From Demequinaceae bacterium UBA4004 (GTDB lineage: Bacteria > Actinomycetota > Actinomycetes > Actinomycetales > Demequinaceae), in contig DGBM01000316.1 in assembly GCA_002384765.1 (NCBI GenBank), positions 11,101 through 17,743 of the forward strand: 6,643 bases of DNA, given 5' to 3'. The position numbers were made by a program, and so were the translations under genes. The notes beneath the pieces were generated by a model, which was given only the letters and a program-made list of their open reading frames with translations, was not told the DNA's origin and did not search any database. Each line of letters opens with the position of its first letter. The stretch's first letter is position 1. Positions 1 through 5,401 of this stretch are shown one piece after another.

Positions 1-627
1 GCCGAAGAGGGTGCCGCCGAGTAGCTCAACAAAGTCTCTGGCATCCACTCCGTAGCGCTCTACGAGTGCGACGGACTCACCGATCGCCTCGAGGGCATGA
101 ATGATGTCGTAGTTCACGGCGATCTTCACGACGTTCGCCGACGCCGGATCGACACCCAGGTTCCAGGTGCGCACGCCGAGCACCCTGAAATACGGCTCGA
201 GGTTTGCGACGATATCCGCCGGTCCCGCCGCGAGGATGTTCAGCTTGCCTGCGGCCGCCACGGGCGGCCGCCCCAACACGGGAGCGGCAACGTACGTCAC
301 TCCCGCGTCCCGCGCGCGCTCCGCGAGACGCGAGGCGAGGCCGCCGCTGATGGTGGCCATATTCACGTGGACGCGACCGGCCTCGCCCGCAAGGTTCTCC
401 GTCGACAAGGTGGCATCGGCCGCCGCGTCACTCGCGAGCATCGAGAAGCTGACGGGGCGCGCGAGGGCCTCGCGCGCGGAATTGGCACGCCTGGCGCCCG
501 CAGCGACGAGCGGTTCCGCGGCTTGTGGGGACCGGTTCCAGACCGCGACGTCATGGCCGGCGCCGACAAGGCGGCCGGCGATGCCTGAGCCCATCGTGCC
601 GAGCCCGAGGAATCCGAGGTCGGACAT
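1..627 (-). CDS. NAD(P)-dependent beta-hydroxyacid dehydrogenase (3-hydroxyisobutyrate dehydrogenase / 6PGDH-like), C-terminus cut off
   Basis: The first 209 residues are in the window; the frame runs off the left edge, and full-length relatives have about 285-300 residues. The N-terminal Rossmann fold has GLGTMG (residues 8-13) followed by NRS (31-33), where Arg32 suggests NADP preference. Further family motifs are NMATIS (89-94), APVLGRP (115-121, where many relatives have APVSGG) and the catalytic-lysine helix with Lys168 and Asn172 before the all-helical C-terminal domain. These enzymes oxidise or reduce small hydroxy acids or semialdehydes in the cytoplasm. The ATG lies 2 nt after the aldehyde dehydrogenase stop, with GGAAGG 7 nt upstream, so it is the last visible gene of that operon. 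Pairing with a succinate-semialdehyde dehydrogenase makes a 4-hydroxybutyrate or glyoxylate/succinate-semialdehyde role possible. The GRP variant also occurs in imine-reductase-like members, so the substrate is open. Family assignment is firm; substrate is inference. Confidence 0.9.
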   Translation of the reverse strand, partial: MSDLGFLGLGTMGSGIAGRLVGAGHDVAVWNRSPQAAEPLVAAGARRANSAREALARPVSFSMLASDAAADATLSTENLAGEAGRVHVNMATISGGLASRLAERARDAGVTYVAAPVLGRPPVAAAGKLNILAAGPADIVANLEPYFRVLGVRTWNLGVDPASANVVKIAVNYDIIHALEAIGESVALVERYGVDARDFVELLGGTLFG

Positions 628-629
628 GG

Positions 630-2006
630 TCACGCCTTCCACACGGTCTTCAAGTTGCAGAACTCCCTGATGCCGGCTGCCGCCAGCTCGCGGCCGTAGC
701 CGGAGTCCTTGATGCCCCCAAAGGGCAATTCCGGATACGACACCGTCATCCCGTTGATGAAGACGGCGCCAGCGTCGAGCGCTCGGACAAACCACGCCTG
801 CTCGTCCGCATCGGCCGTCCACACCGAACTCGACAGCCCGAAGGTGGTCTGGTTGGCGACCCGCACGGCCTCCTCGCGGTCGGCGACCTTGTACAGCGTT
901 GCGACAGGGCCGAAGGCCTCCTCCATCACCAGGCGCATGTCGTCGGTCAGATCCGCAAGGAGCGTGGGCGTGTAGAACCAGCCCGCACGGTCCGGGGTCG
1001 CGCCGCCCGTGAGAATCGTGGCGCCTTGGGAAACGGCGTCGTCGACAAGCTCCGCCAGCTCATTGCGCCCGCCTTCTGTCGCGAGCGGCCCCACGTCGGT
1101 CGACTCGTCACGAGGGTCACCTACCGTCAACGCCGCCATCTTCGCGGCGAACATCTGAGCGAAGGTGTCGTACACCTCCGCGTGCACGATGAAGCGTTTC
1201 GCCGCAATGCAGGACTGCCCGTTGTTGGCCACACGGGCCTTCACGGCCGTCGTCGAAGCCGCGTCGATGTCAGCCGACGGCATGACGATAAACGGGTCGG
1301 ACCCGCCGAGCTCCAGCACGGCCTTCTTGATCTGGCTTCCGGCGGTGGCAGCGACGGAACGGCCCGCGGGCTCCGACCCGGTCAGCGTGACGGCCTTCAC
1401 CCGCCGGTCCTCGAGCACGGAGGCAACCTCACGCGCACCGATGAGCAGGGTGCGGAACGACCCTGCCGGGAATCCGGCGCGATCGAACAGGGTGTCGAGG
1501 TAGAGCGCCGCCTGCGGAACATTCGAGGCGTGCTTGAGCAGTCCCGTGTTGCCTGCCATGAGAGCCGGGGCAGCGAATCGGATGACCTGCCACAGCGGGT
1601 AGTTCCACGGCATCACGGCGAGAACCACTCCCAGTGGCTCGTAGCGGGCGGACGCGTGCGACGCCGTGACGGCGGCGGGGTCATCCAGAATCTCGTCGGC
1701 GAGGAAGGTCTCGGCATGCTGCGCGTAGTAGCGCATGTTCTTCGCGCACTTGAGCACTTCAGCCCGCGCCTGAGCTATCGGCTTGCCCATTTCGACCGTC
1801 AGCATGTGAGCGGTCGCCTCGGCCTCCTCTTCGAGCAGGGCGGCGGCGCGTAGCATCCATTCCGCCCGCTGCGCGAAGGTCGTGGCCCTCAGCGCCACGT
1901 AGGCCGCCTGTGCCTCGGCGATCCGACGCTCGACCTCGGCGGCGTCGTGCGGTTCGAAGGCGGCGATGGTCTCGCCGGTCGTCGGGTTGATCGTCGCGAT
2001 TGCCAT
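630..2006 (-). CDS. gabD1: Succinate-semialdehyde dehydrogenase, GabD1 type
   Basis: This 458-residue cytoplasmic aldehyde dehydrogenase oxidises succinate semialdehyde to succinate, probably with NADP+, feeding 4-carbon units into the TCA cycle. The full catalytic set is visible: Asn135 in MPWNYPLW, Lys158 in LLKHASN, general base Glu232 in LELGGSDPF, and nucleophile Cys266 in [19 protein letters not shown] (362-368) and the C-terminal [17 protein letters not shown] block are also present. From memory the whole protein closely resembles mycobacterial GabD1 and the E. coli Sad/YneI group, and its length matches theirs (about 455-462), while GabD of the classical type is longer (about 480). 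The ATG is preceded by AGGAG with a 4-nt spacer, and the gene starts 14 nt after the regulator's stop. The neighbouring hydroxyacid dehydrogenase could supply its aldehyde substrate. A closely related semialdehyde cannot be ruled out as the true substrate. Confidence 0.92.
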   Translation of the reverse strand: MAIATINPTTGETIAAFEPHDAAEVERRIAEAQAAYVALRATTFAQRAEWMLRAAALLEEEAEATAHMLTVEMGKPIAQARAEVLKCAKNMRYYAQHAETFLADEILDDPAAVTASHASARYEPLGVVLAVMPWNYPLWQVIRFAAPALMAGNTGLLKHASNVPQAALYLDTLFDRAGFPAGSFRTLLIGAREVASVLEDRRVKAVTLTGSEPAGRSVAATAGSQIKKAVLELGGSDPFIVMPSADIDAASTTAVKARVANNGQSCIAAKRFIVHAEVYDTFAQMFAAKMAALTVGDPRDESTDVGPLATEGGRNELAELVDDAVSQGATILTGGATPDRAGWFYTPTLLADLTDDMRLVMEEAFGPVATLYKVADREEAVRVANQTTFGLSSSVWTADADEQAWFVRALDAGAVFINGMTVSYPELPFGGIKDSGYGRELAAAGIREFCNLKTVWKA

Positions 2007-2020
2007 GATGCTCCTGTGTC

Positions 2021-2707
2021 CTAGGGGGTGTGGAAGAAGATCTCGGGATGCCGCGCCAACTCCAGTCGGGTGCGGCGGATGTGGCCAGCGAGCACGCGCT
2101 CCGCCTCGTCGACGTCGCGGCGACGGATCGCGGAAACCAGCAGGTGGTGCTCATGGTGCACGCTGTGGTCGTTGTCCCTGCTGAAGACTCGGGTGTAGGC
2201 GCGGCGGTAGTGATGCGTGCGGTTCCACAGGCGTAGCACGATGTCGCCGAGCAGGCTCGTTTCGGCGGCGCCGTACATCGAGAGGTGAAACTGGCGATCG
2301 AGCGCAATGAAATCTTCGACATCAGTGGAGTGCTCGATCCGGGTCGCGAGCTCCTCGAGTTCGTCGATGAACTCGTCGCTCAGCAGCGGCGCGTTGAATC
2401 GCAGCAGCAGCGGTTCGACGCGCTCGCGAATCTGGTACATCTCCTCGCATTCGGCGAGGCTCAGGCGGGACACCCACGCGCCGGTGTTGGCGACGACCGT
2501 GACGAGTCCCTCGCTTTCCAACACGCGGAGCGCCTCTCGCACCGGCAGCCGGCTTGCGCCGTGCCGGTCGGCGAGATCCTCCTGCCGGATGCGCGCGCCG
2601 GGCTCGTACCCTCCAGCGAGAATCGACTGCCGCAGCTCGTCCGCGATGCGTGAACCGGCGGCGCCGTGCCGGGCCGGCTCACGGATCGGTACCGGCTCAG
2701 AGTTCAC
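2021..2707 (-). CDS. GntR-family transcriptional regulator, FadR/FCD subfamily
   Basis: A 228-residue DNA-binding regulator. Residues about 16-80 form the GntR winged helix, with IADELRQSIL, the GARIRQEDLA turn and the signature RLPVREALRVLESEGLV (53-69). Residues about 90-220 form the helical FCD ligand domain. Its usual metal-binding residues are in place as Asp137, His141, His187 and His209, so it probably senses a small carboxylate through a bound metal ion. I chose the GTG at 2705-2707, which overlaps the VOC gene's stop as GTGA and implies coupled translation. An in-frame GTG at 2716 and a longer reading frame upstream exist but would lie within the VOC gene. No strong Shine-Dalgarno site is seen. 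Its place inside the operon suggests autoregulation of the catabolic genes, most likely as a repressor relieved by the pathway substrate; this is inferred from the family. Confidence 0.9.
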   Translation of the reverse strand: MNSEPVPIREPARHGAAGSRIADELRQSILAGGYEPGARIRQEDLADRHGASRLPVREALRVLESEGLVTVVANTGAWVSRLSLAECEEMYQIRERVEPLLLRFNAPLLSDEFIDELEELATRIEHSTDVEDFIALDRQFHLSMYGAAETSLLGDIVLRLWNRTHHYRRAYTRVFSRDNDHSVHHEHHLLVSAIRRRDVDEAERVLAGHIRRTRLELARHPEIFFHTP

Positions 2708-3219
2708 GGATGCCACAGTTTCACATCCGCGTCCACCTCGTACGCCTTGCCGTCCGGAAAACTCACCAGCTCGAACTGCATGCCCCACGGGCTGCGGAAA
2801 TACTGCCAGCGCTGTCCCCCGGCGGGACCCGCGCTCGCGACAGGCGAGCCCATGACCTCGACGTCGTGGGCGCGCAGGTGGGCAATCGCCGCATCCATGT
2901 CGTCCACGTAGATCGCGAGGTGGTGGCCGCCGATGTCGCTGTTGCGTGGCTGCGGGGCCTGGCCGTCGGCCGAGTCGTAGAGGAAGGTCTCGATGTTGCT
3001 GCCGTTGCCCAGCCGGTAGAACCGGATCTCCCGAATGGTGGTGCGTGGATGCACGCCCAGGGTCACCGCCATCCAGTCGTCATCGGCGCGCTTGGCGCCG
3101 AGAGTGTAGATGTGCTGGGCGCCGAGGATGTCGACCAAGAAGCGTTCGGCCTCGTCGAGATCCGGCACGGTGATGCCGATGTGATCCATGCCCCGCATGC
3201 CGGGAATTCCGTGTGCCAC
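2704..3219 (-). CDS. VOC-superfamily metalloprotein (glyoxalase I / extradiol dioxygenase-like)
   Basis: This 171-residue protein has the two beta-alpha-beta-beta-beta modules of the vicinal oxygen chelate fold. Module 1 begins at MDHIGITVPDLDEAERFL (11-28) and module 2 at GGHHLAIYVDDMDAAIAHL (97-115), ending at FRSPWGMQFELVSFP (141-155). The four usual metal ligands can be assigned as His13, Glu77, His100 and Glu150, so it is probably an active metalloenzyme. The superfamily includes glyoxalase I, methylmalonyl-CoA epimerase, extradiol dioxygenases and fosfomycin/bleomycin resistance proteins, and the reaction cannot be told from sequence alone. The GTG at 3219 is preferred because AAGGAG (3225-3230) stands 5 nt upstream; in-frame starts at 3246 and 3237 have no such site and overlap the putative operator. 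It is the first gene of the operon, and its stop overlaps the regulator's start. Confidence 0.85.
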   Translation of the reverse strand: MAHGIPGMRGMDHIGITVPDLDEAERFLVDILGAQHIYTLGAKRADDDWMAVTLGVHPRTTIREIRFYRLGNGSNIETFLYDSADGQAPQPRNSDIGGHHLAIYVDDMDAAIAHLRAHDVEVMGSPVASAGPAGGQRWQYFRSPWGMQFELVSFPDGKAYEVDADVKLWHP

Positions 3220-3224
3220 AGAGA

Positions 3225-3230
3225 CTCCTT
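3225..3230 (-). promoter_or_regulatory. Ribosome binding site deciding the VOC gene start
   Basis: AAGGAG lies 5 nt before the GTG at 3219. This is the best Shine-Dalgarno match near the gene and argues against the two in-frame upstream ATG codons. Confidence 0.75.
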
Positions 3231-3231
3231 C

Positions 3232-3242
3232 ATCCATTGGAT
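3232..3242. promoter_or_regulatory. Perfect inverted repeat, candidate operator of the GntR regulator
   Basis: ATCCATTGGAT is an 11-nt dyad with 5-bp arms around a single central base. It lies between the putative -10 box and the ribosome binding site of the first operon gene, where a bound repressor would block transcription. FCD-type GntR proteins bind short dyads of this kind, but the sequence is not a known consensus. Assignment to the operon's own regulator is inference. Confidence 0.4.
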
Positions 3243-3244
3243 AC

Positions 3245-3273
3245 ATTCTGGCTCACAAGTGACGCAGAATCCA
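3245..3273 (-). promoter_or_regulatory. Putative sigma-70-type promoter of the VOC-gntR-gabD1 operon
   Basis: TGGATT (3268-3273) as -35 and CAGAAT (3245-3250) as -10 are separated by 17 nt. The -10 matches 4 of 6 consensus positions and the -35 only 3 of 6. The expected start of transcription falls in the inverted repeat at 3232-3242. Position is sensible, but the match is modest. Confidence 0.35.
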
Positions 3274-3297
3274 CTCGCTCGACGCACATGGGATGAC

Positions 3298-3309
3298 ATT
3301 GGCACCAAT
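3298..3309. promoter_or_regulatory. Second inverted repeat upstream of the catabolic operon
   Basis: ATTGGCACCAAT has 5-bp arms with a 2-nt centre. The ATTGG/CCAAT arms recall the half-sites of PdhR/LldR-type FCD regulators, though those have a longer spacing. It lies about 66 bp from the other dyad and upstream of the putative -35 box. It also directly follows the hairpin downstream of tRNA-Ser, so it could be part of that structure rather than an operator. Confidence 0.3.
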
Positions 3310-3337
3310 CACGGCACATTGCGGACGATGCGCCGTG
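3310..3337 (-). terminator. Hairpin downstream of tRNA-Ser, probable terminator
   Basis: In the minus-strand RNA, CACGGCGCAU pairs with AUGUGCCGUG: a 10-bp stem with one G-U pair and an 8-nt loop. It begins 11 nt after the tRNA 3' end. Only a short, weak U-containing stretch follows, so it would be an actinobacterial-type terminator lacking a true U-tract. It separates the tRNA transcript from the catabolic operon. The stem is favoured on this strand, since the G-U pair becomes an A-C mismatch in the other RNA. Confidence 0.5.
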
Positions 3338-3348
3338 GGCTTCCTGTG

Positions 3349-3436
3349 CGGAGAGTGCGGGATTCGAACCCGCGGAGGCGGGTTACGCCTCAACAGTTTT
3401 CAAGACTGTCACCTTCGGCCGCTCGGTCAACTCTCC
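3349..3436 (-). tRNA. tRNA-Ser (anticodon UGA)
   Basis: An 88-nt class II tRNA reading UCA and related serine codons. The acceptor arm pairs GGAGAGT (5' end at 3436) with ACTCTCC, followed by discriminator G73 at 3349. The anticodon stem ACAGT/ACTGT encloses the loop CTTGAAA, giving anticodon TGA at 3400-3402. The long variable arm (GAGGCG/CGCCTC) is typical of tRNA-Ser, and the T arm contains GGTTCGAATCC. CCA is not encoded: the genomic bases after G73 are CAC. The 5' ten bases overlap the end of the PIN-domain gene. A possible -10 box, CACAAT (3466-3471), lies 29 nt upstream within that gene, without a convincing -35. Confidence 0.97.
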
Positions 3437-3879
3437 TTGGCGCCCGCAACGGGCGACGCGGAGCCATTGTGCCAGCCCGCGGGCATGCCCGGCGTCACGA
3501 CGCTCAATGAGTACAGCTCAGCGACCCGCGCCAACTCCATGTCGTAGGTGGCGATGGTGTCGACCGCCGGGTGCGTCACGGCGGCCCCCAGATGCAATGC
3601 GGCAAACGGCTTCAACACCGTCGCCGCGTGCGTCGACACGTTCACGTTCTCGTCAGAGAACCGGATGACGGGCACCCTGGCCTTGACCCGCTCGACGATC
3701 TCGAAGGCGCGGGCCTTGGTCTCCCGCGGAAACAACTCTGCTGCCTGGCGCAATTCGGTGAGACCCAACTGTGTGGTCGCCAACTCACCCAGCTTGGGCA
3801 CGGCCCAACTGTTCCACTCCTCGTAGAAGCGCACACCCGGCAGAAACCGAATCAGCGCGGAACCGTCGACGTAGATCAC
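3427..3879 (-). CDS. Orphan PIN-domain protein (VapC-like), possibly inactive
   Basis: This 150-residue protein has the PIN ribonuclease fold of VapC toxins: the opening MIYVDGSALIRFL with Asp5, Glu42 in LGLTELRQA, and TYDMELARVAE with Asp113, ending in a VVTPG strand (127-131). The usual DALHLA motif reads AALHLG here (93-98), so the third acidic metal ligand is Ala93. No antitoxin-like gene lies beside it: cvnD ends 42 nt upstream and a tRNA follows. A tail of about 19 residues after the PIN core runs into the tRNA-Ser gene, which supplies the stop codon. The start is a GTG with GAGGG only 1 nt away, too close for a normal ribosome site, so leaderless translation is likely. Active relatives cleave tRNA or rRNA; activity here is doubtful. 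The PIN fold is well supported, the role is not. Confidence 0.8.
   Translation of the reverse strand: MIYVDGSALIRFLPGVRFYEEWNSWAVPKLGELATTQLGLTELRQAAELFPRETKARAFEIVERVKARVPVIRFSDENVNVSTHAATVLKPFAALHLGAAVTHPAVDTIATYDMELARVAELYSLSVVTPGMPAGWHNGSASPVAGAKES
3441..3455 (-). other. Short GC hairpin just upstream of the tRNA-Ser 5' end
   Basis: CGCCCG and CGGGCG form a perfect 6-bp stem with a 3-nt loop, 4 nt before the first tRNA base and within the last codons of the PIN gene. It could shape the tRNA precursor leader or slow transcription. It has no U-tract, and chance formation in GC-rich DNA is possible. Confidence 0.35.
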
Positions 3880-3886
3880 GCCCTCA

Positions 3887-3892
3887 AGCGTA
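3887..3892 (-). promoter_or_regulatory. Possible -10 box for leaderless PIN-gene transcript
   Basis: TACGCT fits the actinobacterial TAnnnT pattern and ends 7 nt before the GTG at 3879, so transcription would start at or next to the start codon. No clear -35 box is present. Readthrough from the conservon is the alternative. Confidence 0.3.
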
Positions 3893-3921
3893 TCGGGGCG
3901 TGATCACTCGTGGGGCCGCGA

Positions 3922-4521
3922 CTAGGCCTTCAGGCGCTTCATCGCGAGTTGAACGACCGCGATGAGTGCCTGCTTGGTAGCCGCACGCTCGCGAGCATCC
4001 GTGTACATCATCGGCACCTCCGGGGGCACGCCCAGGGCCTCACGCACGTCCTCGAGTTTGTGTCGGGCGACGCCGTCGAAGCAGTTGACACACACCACGA
4101 ACGGGATGCCCTTGCCCTCGAAGTAGTCCACGGCCGGGAAGCACTGGTCAAGGCGCTCGGTGTCCACGAGCACCACCGCGCCGATGGCACCGCGCACCAA
4201 GTCGTCCCACATGAACAGGAAGCGGTCCTGACCGGGCGTGCCAAACAGGTAGAGCCACAGTGAACCCGGCAGCGCAATGCGGCCGAAGTCCATCGCGACC
4301 GTCGTCGTCGTCTTGCGGTCGGTGACGCCGCCAGCGTCGTCGACGCCGATCGACTTCTCCGTCATAGCCGCCTCAGTATTGAGCGGATCGATGTCGGAGA
4401 TCGAACCGATGAAGGTGGTCTTGCCGACGGCAAAACCACCCGCGATCACGATCTTGACCACCGTGGGGGCTTGCGCCGCATTACTAGACGCAACGGCGGC
4501 GTTAGAGGGCTGCGATGCCAT
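3922..4521 (-). CDS. cvnD: Conservon small GTPase (CvnD-like, Ras/MglA-related)
   Basis: A 199-residue cytoplasmic GTP-binding switch protein. After an Ala/Ser-rich N-terminus, the P-loop GGFAVGKT (28-35) holds Lys34. Then come a Thr-rich switch region (TTTTVAMDFGRI, 71-82), the GTPGQDRF switch II motif (94-101, with Gln98 in the Ras Gln61 position) and NCFD (146-149) as the NKxD equivalent. This motif set, with G in place of the Ras Asp in DxxG, is normal for the CvnD family. The ATG at 4521 is preferred over a GTG at 4530, because GGAG stands about 8-10 nt before the ATG but too close to the GTG. The gene overlaps cvnC by 20 nt, implying coupled translation. Known conservon GTPases bind the other Cvn proteins at the membrane in a nucleotide-dependent way. 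Assignment is firm; what signal it transmits is unknown. Confidence 0.93.
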   Translation of the reverse strand: MASQPSNAAVASSNAAQAPTVVKIVIAGGFAVGKTTFIGSISDIDPLNTEAAMTEKSIGVDDAGGVTDRKTTTTVAMDFGRIALPGSLWLYLFGTPGQDRFLFMWDDLVRGAIGAVVLVDTERLDQCFPAVDYFEGKGIPFVVCVNCFDGVARHKLEDVREALGVPPEVPMMYTDARERAATKQALIAVVQLAMKRLKA

Positions 4522-4903
4522 CAAGAACACTCTCCAGAAGACTTAAGGACAGGCCGCCATTGGCGTCGTGCGTCGCCGCATCATCAGCTGTCCCTGCGGT
4601 ATGAATAGTCAGGTATTTTTCTTCAGCAAGGTCCGTGACAAGCACCCGGACCACACCCAACGGAAGTCGGGTGTGAGCCGAGAGCTCTGCAACGGACTGA
4701 TATTGGCCCGCAGCGAGCTGCAGGATCTTCTTCTTTTCCGGGGTCAGACCCCGAAGATTCCGGATGGCGGAAGGAGCCTCGACGAGTGCCTCCATCGGCA
4801 GGTGCGAGTTGGCGGCACTGACCCGCCCCCCGGTCACGGCGTAGGGCCGCACCGTGGAGGCCTCCTCCCCCGCACCTCCGTACGGCTCTATCGCTTCCGT
4901 CAT
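4502..4903 (-). CDS. cvnC: Conservon DUF742 protein (CvnC-like)
   Basis: A 133-residue member of the DUF742 family, always found with the Roadblock protein and GTPase in conservons. The family's opening VRPYAVTGGR is at 18-27. A winged-helix-like segment, SVAELSAHTRLPLGVVRVLVTDL, spans 70-92 and is followed by a strand YLTIH (97-101). The closing helix SLLESVLDGIAAL (121-133) is also typical. Direct DNA binding has not been its accepted role; it is thought to act within the conservon complex. The ATG at 4903 has AAGGA about 8 nt upstream, overlapping the cvnB stop codon; the ATG at 4908 is out of frame. Only 11 nt separate it from cvnB. Confidence 0.93.
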   Translation of the reverse strand: MTEAIEPYGGAGEEASTVRPYAVTGGRVSAANSHLPMEALVEAPSAIRNLRGLTPEKKKILQLAAGQYQSVAELSAHTRLPLGVVRVLVTDLAEEKYLTIHTAGTADDAATHDANGGLSLSLLESVLDGIAAL

Positions 4904-4914
4904 CGCATGTGTCC

Positions 4915-5352
4915 TTAGCGGGTAGCCCCGTCAGTGGGCAGGTTCTGGCGCATCTCAGTGATGAGCTGCGGAGTCAAGGCGTTCTCGGTGCGCGACACCA
5001 GGAGTGTCATCTCGTACCCGACCAAGCCGACGTCGCAGGTGGAGTCAGCGGCGACGGCAAGCACAGCGCCGTTATTGACACTCATCAAGAAGAGGAACAG
5101 TTCGTCCATCTCGATGATCGACTGGCGCACCTCTCCAGCCTTGAGCTGGCGTGCCGCGCCCCGCGTCAACGAGGACATTCCGGAGACCACCGCCGCAAGG
5201 GTGTCGCCCCCCGTACGGTCGAGGTTCTTGGACATCGCCATCAGCAAGCCGTCGGCACTGACAACAAGCGTGTGGCGCGTCCCTGGCACGGTCTGGACAA
5301 AGTTGTCCAGCAACCACCCAAAGTTGGTGGCCTCAGTACTGAGCGCGGTCAC
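4915..5352 (-). CDS. cvnB: Conservon Roadblock/LC7 protein (CvnB-like)
   Basis: A 145-residue Roadblock/LC7-domain protein of the kind that dimerises and regulates Ras-like GTPases, here presumably CvnD. Hallmarks are FGWLLDNFVQTVPG (11-24), TLVVSADGLLMAMS (28-41), the glycine/alanine helix around GGDTLAAVVSGMSSL (48-62) and the strand pair GAVLAVAADSTCDVGLVGYE (95-114). The GTG at 5352 was chosen because AAGGAGG lies 4 nt upstream; an in-frame start at 5391 would read through this site. The resulting length fits the family (about 137-145). It starts 49 nt after the sensor-kinase gene and precedes cvnC by 11 nt. No membrane segment is present, so membrane contact would be through the kinase. 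Confidence 0.93.
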   Translation of the reverse strand: MTALSTEATNFGWLLDNFVQTVPGTRHTLVVSADGLLMAMSKNLDRTGGDTLAAVVSGMSSLTRGAARQLKAGEVRQSIIEMDELFLFLMSVNNGAVLAVAADSTCDVGLVGYEMTLLVSRTENALTPQLITEMRQNLPTDGATR

Positions 5353-5401
5353 TGGTCCTCCTTGTTTCTGTGGCCCCGAGGTGGGAGACACTTCGTGGTG
5401 T

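Noticed and set aside
525..1853. Long plus-strand open frame of 442 codons opposite gabD1
   Set aside because: It mirrors the GC-rich codons of a certain minus-strand gene, is rich in Arg/Gly/His, and shows no domain or ribosome binding site.
3349..3436. tRNA-Ser as a possible integration site of a mobile element
   Set aside because: No integrase gene, no direct repeat of the tRNA 3' end, and no change in base composition is visible on either side.
2554..3510. Plus-strand open frame of 318 codons crossing the VOC gene, intergenic region and tRNA
   Set aside because: It runs through a tRNA gene and a well-supported gene on the other strand, with no recognisable protein features.
3900..3907. 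GTGATCAC palindrome between cvnD and the PIN gene
   Set aside because: Only 8 bp with non-matching flanks; expected by chance and lacking a regulator to pair it with.
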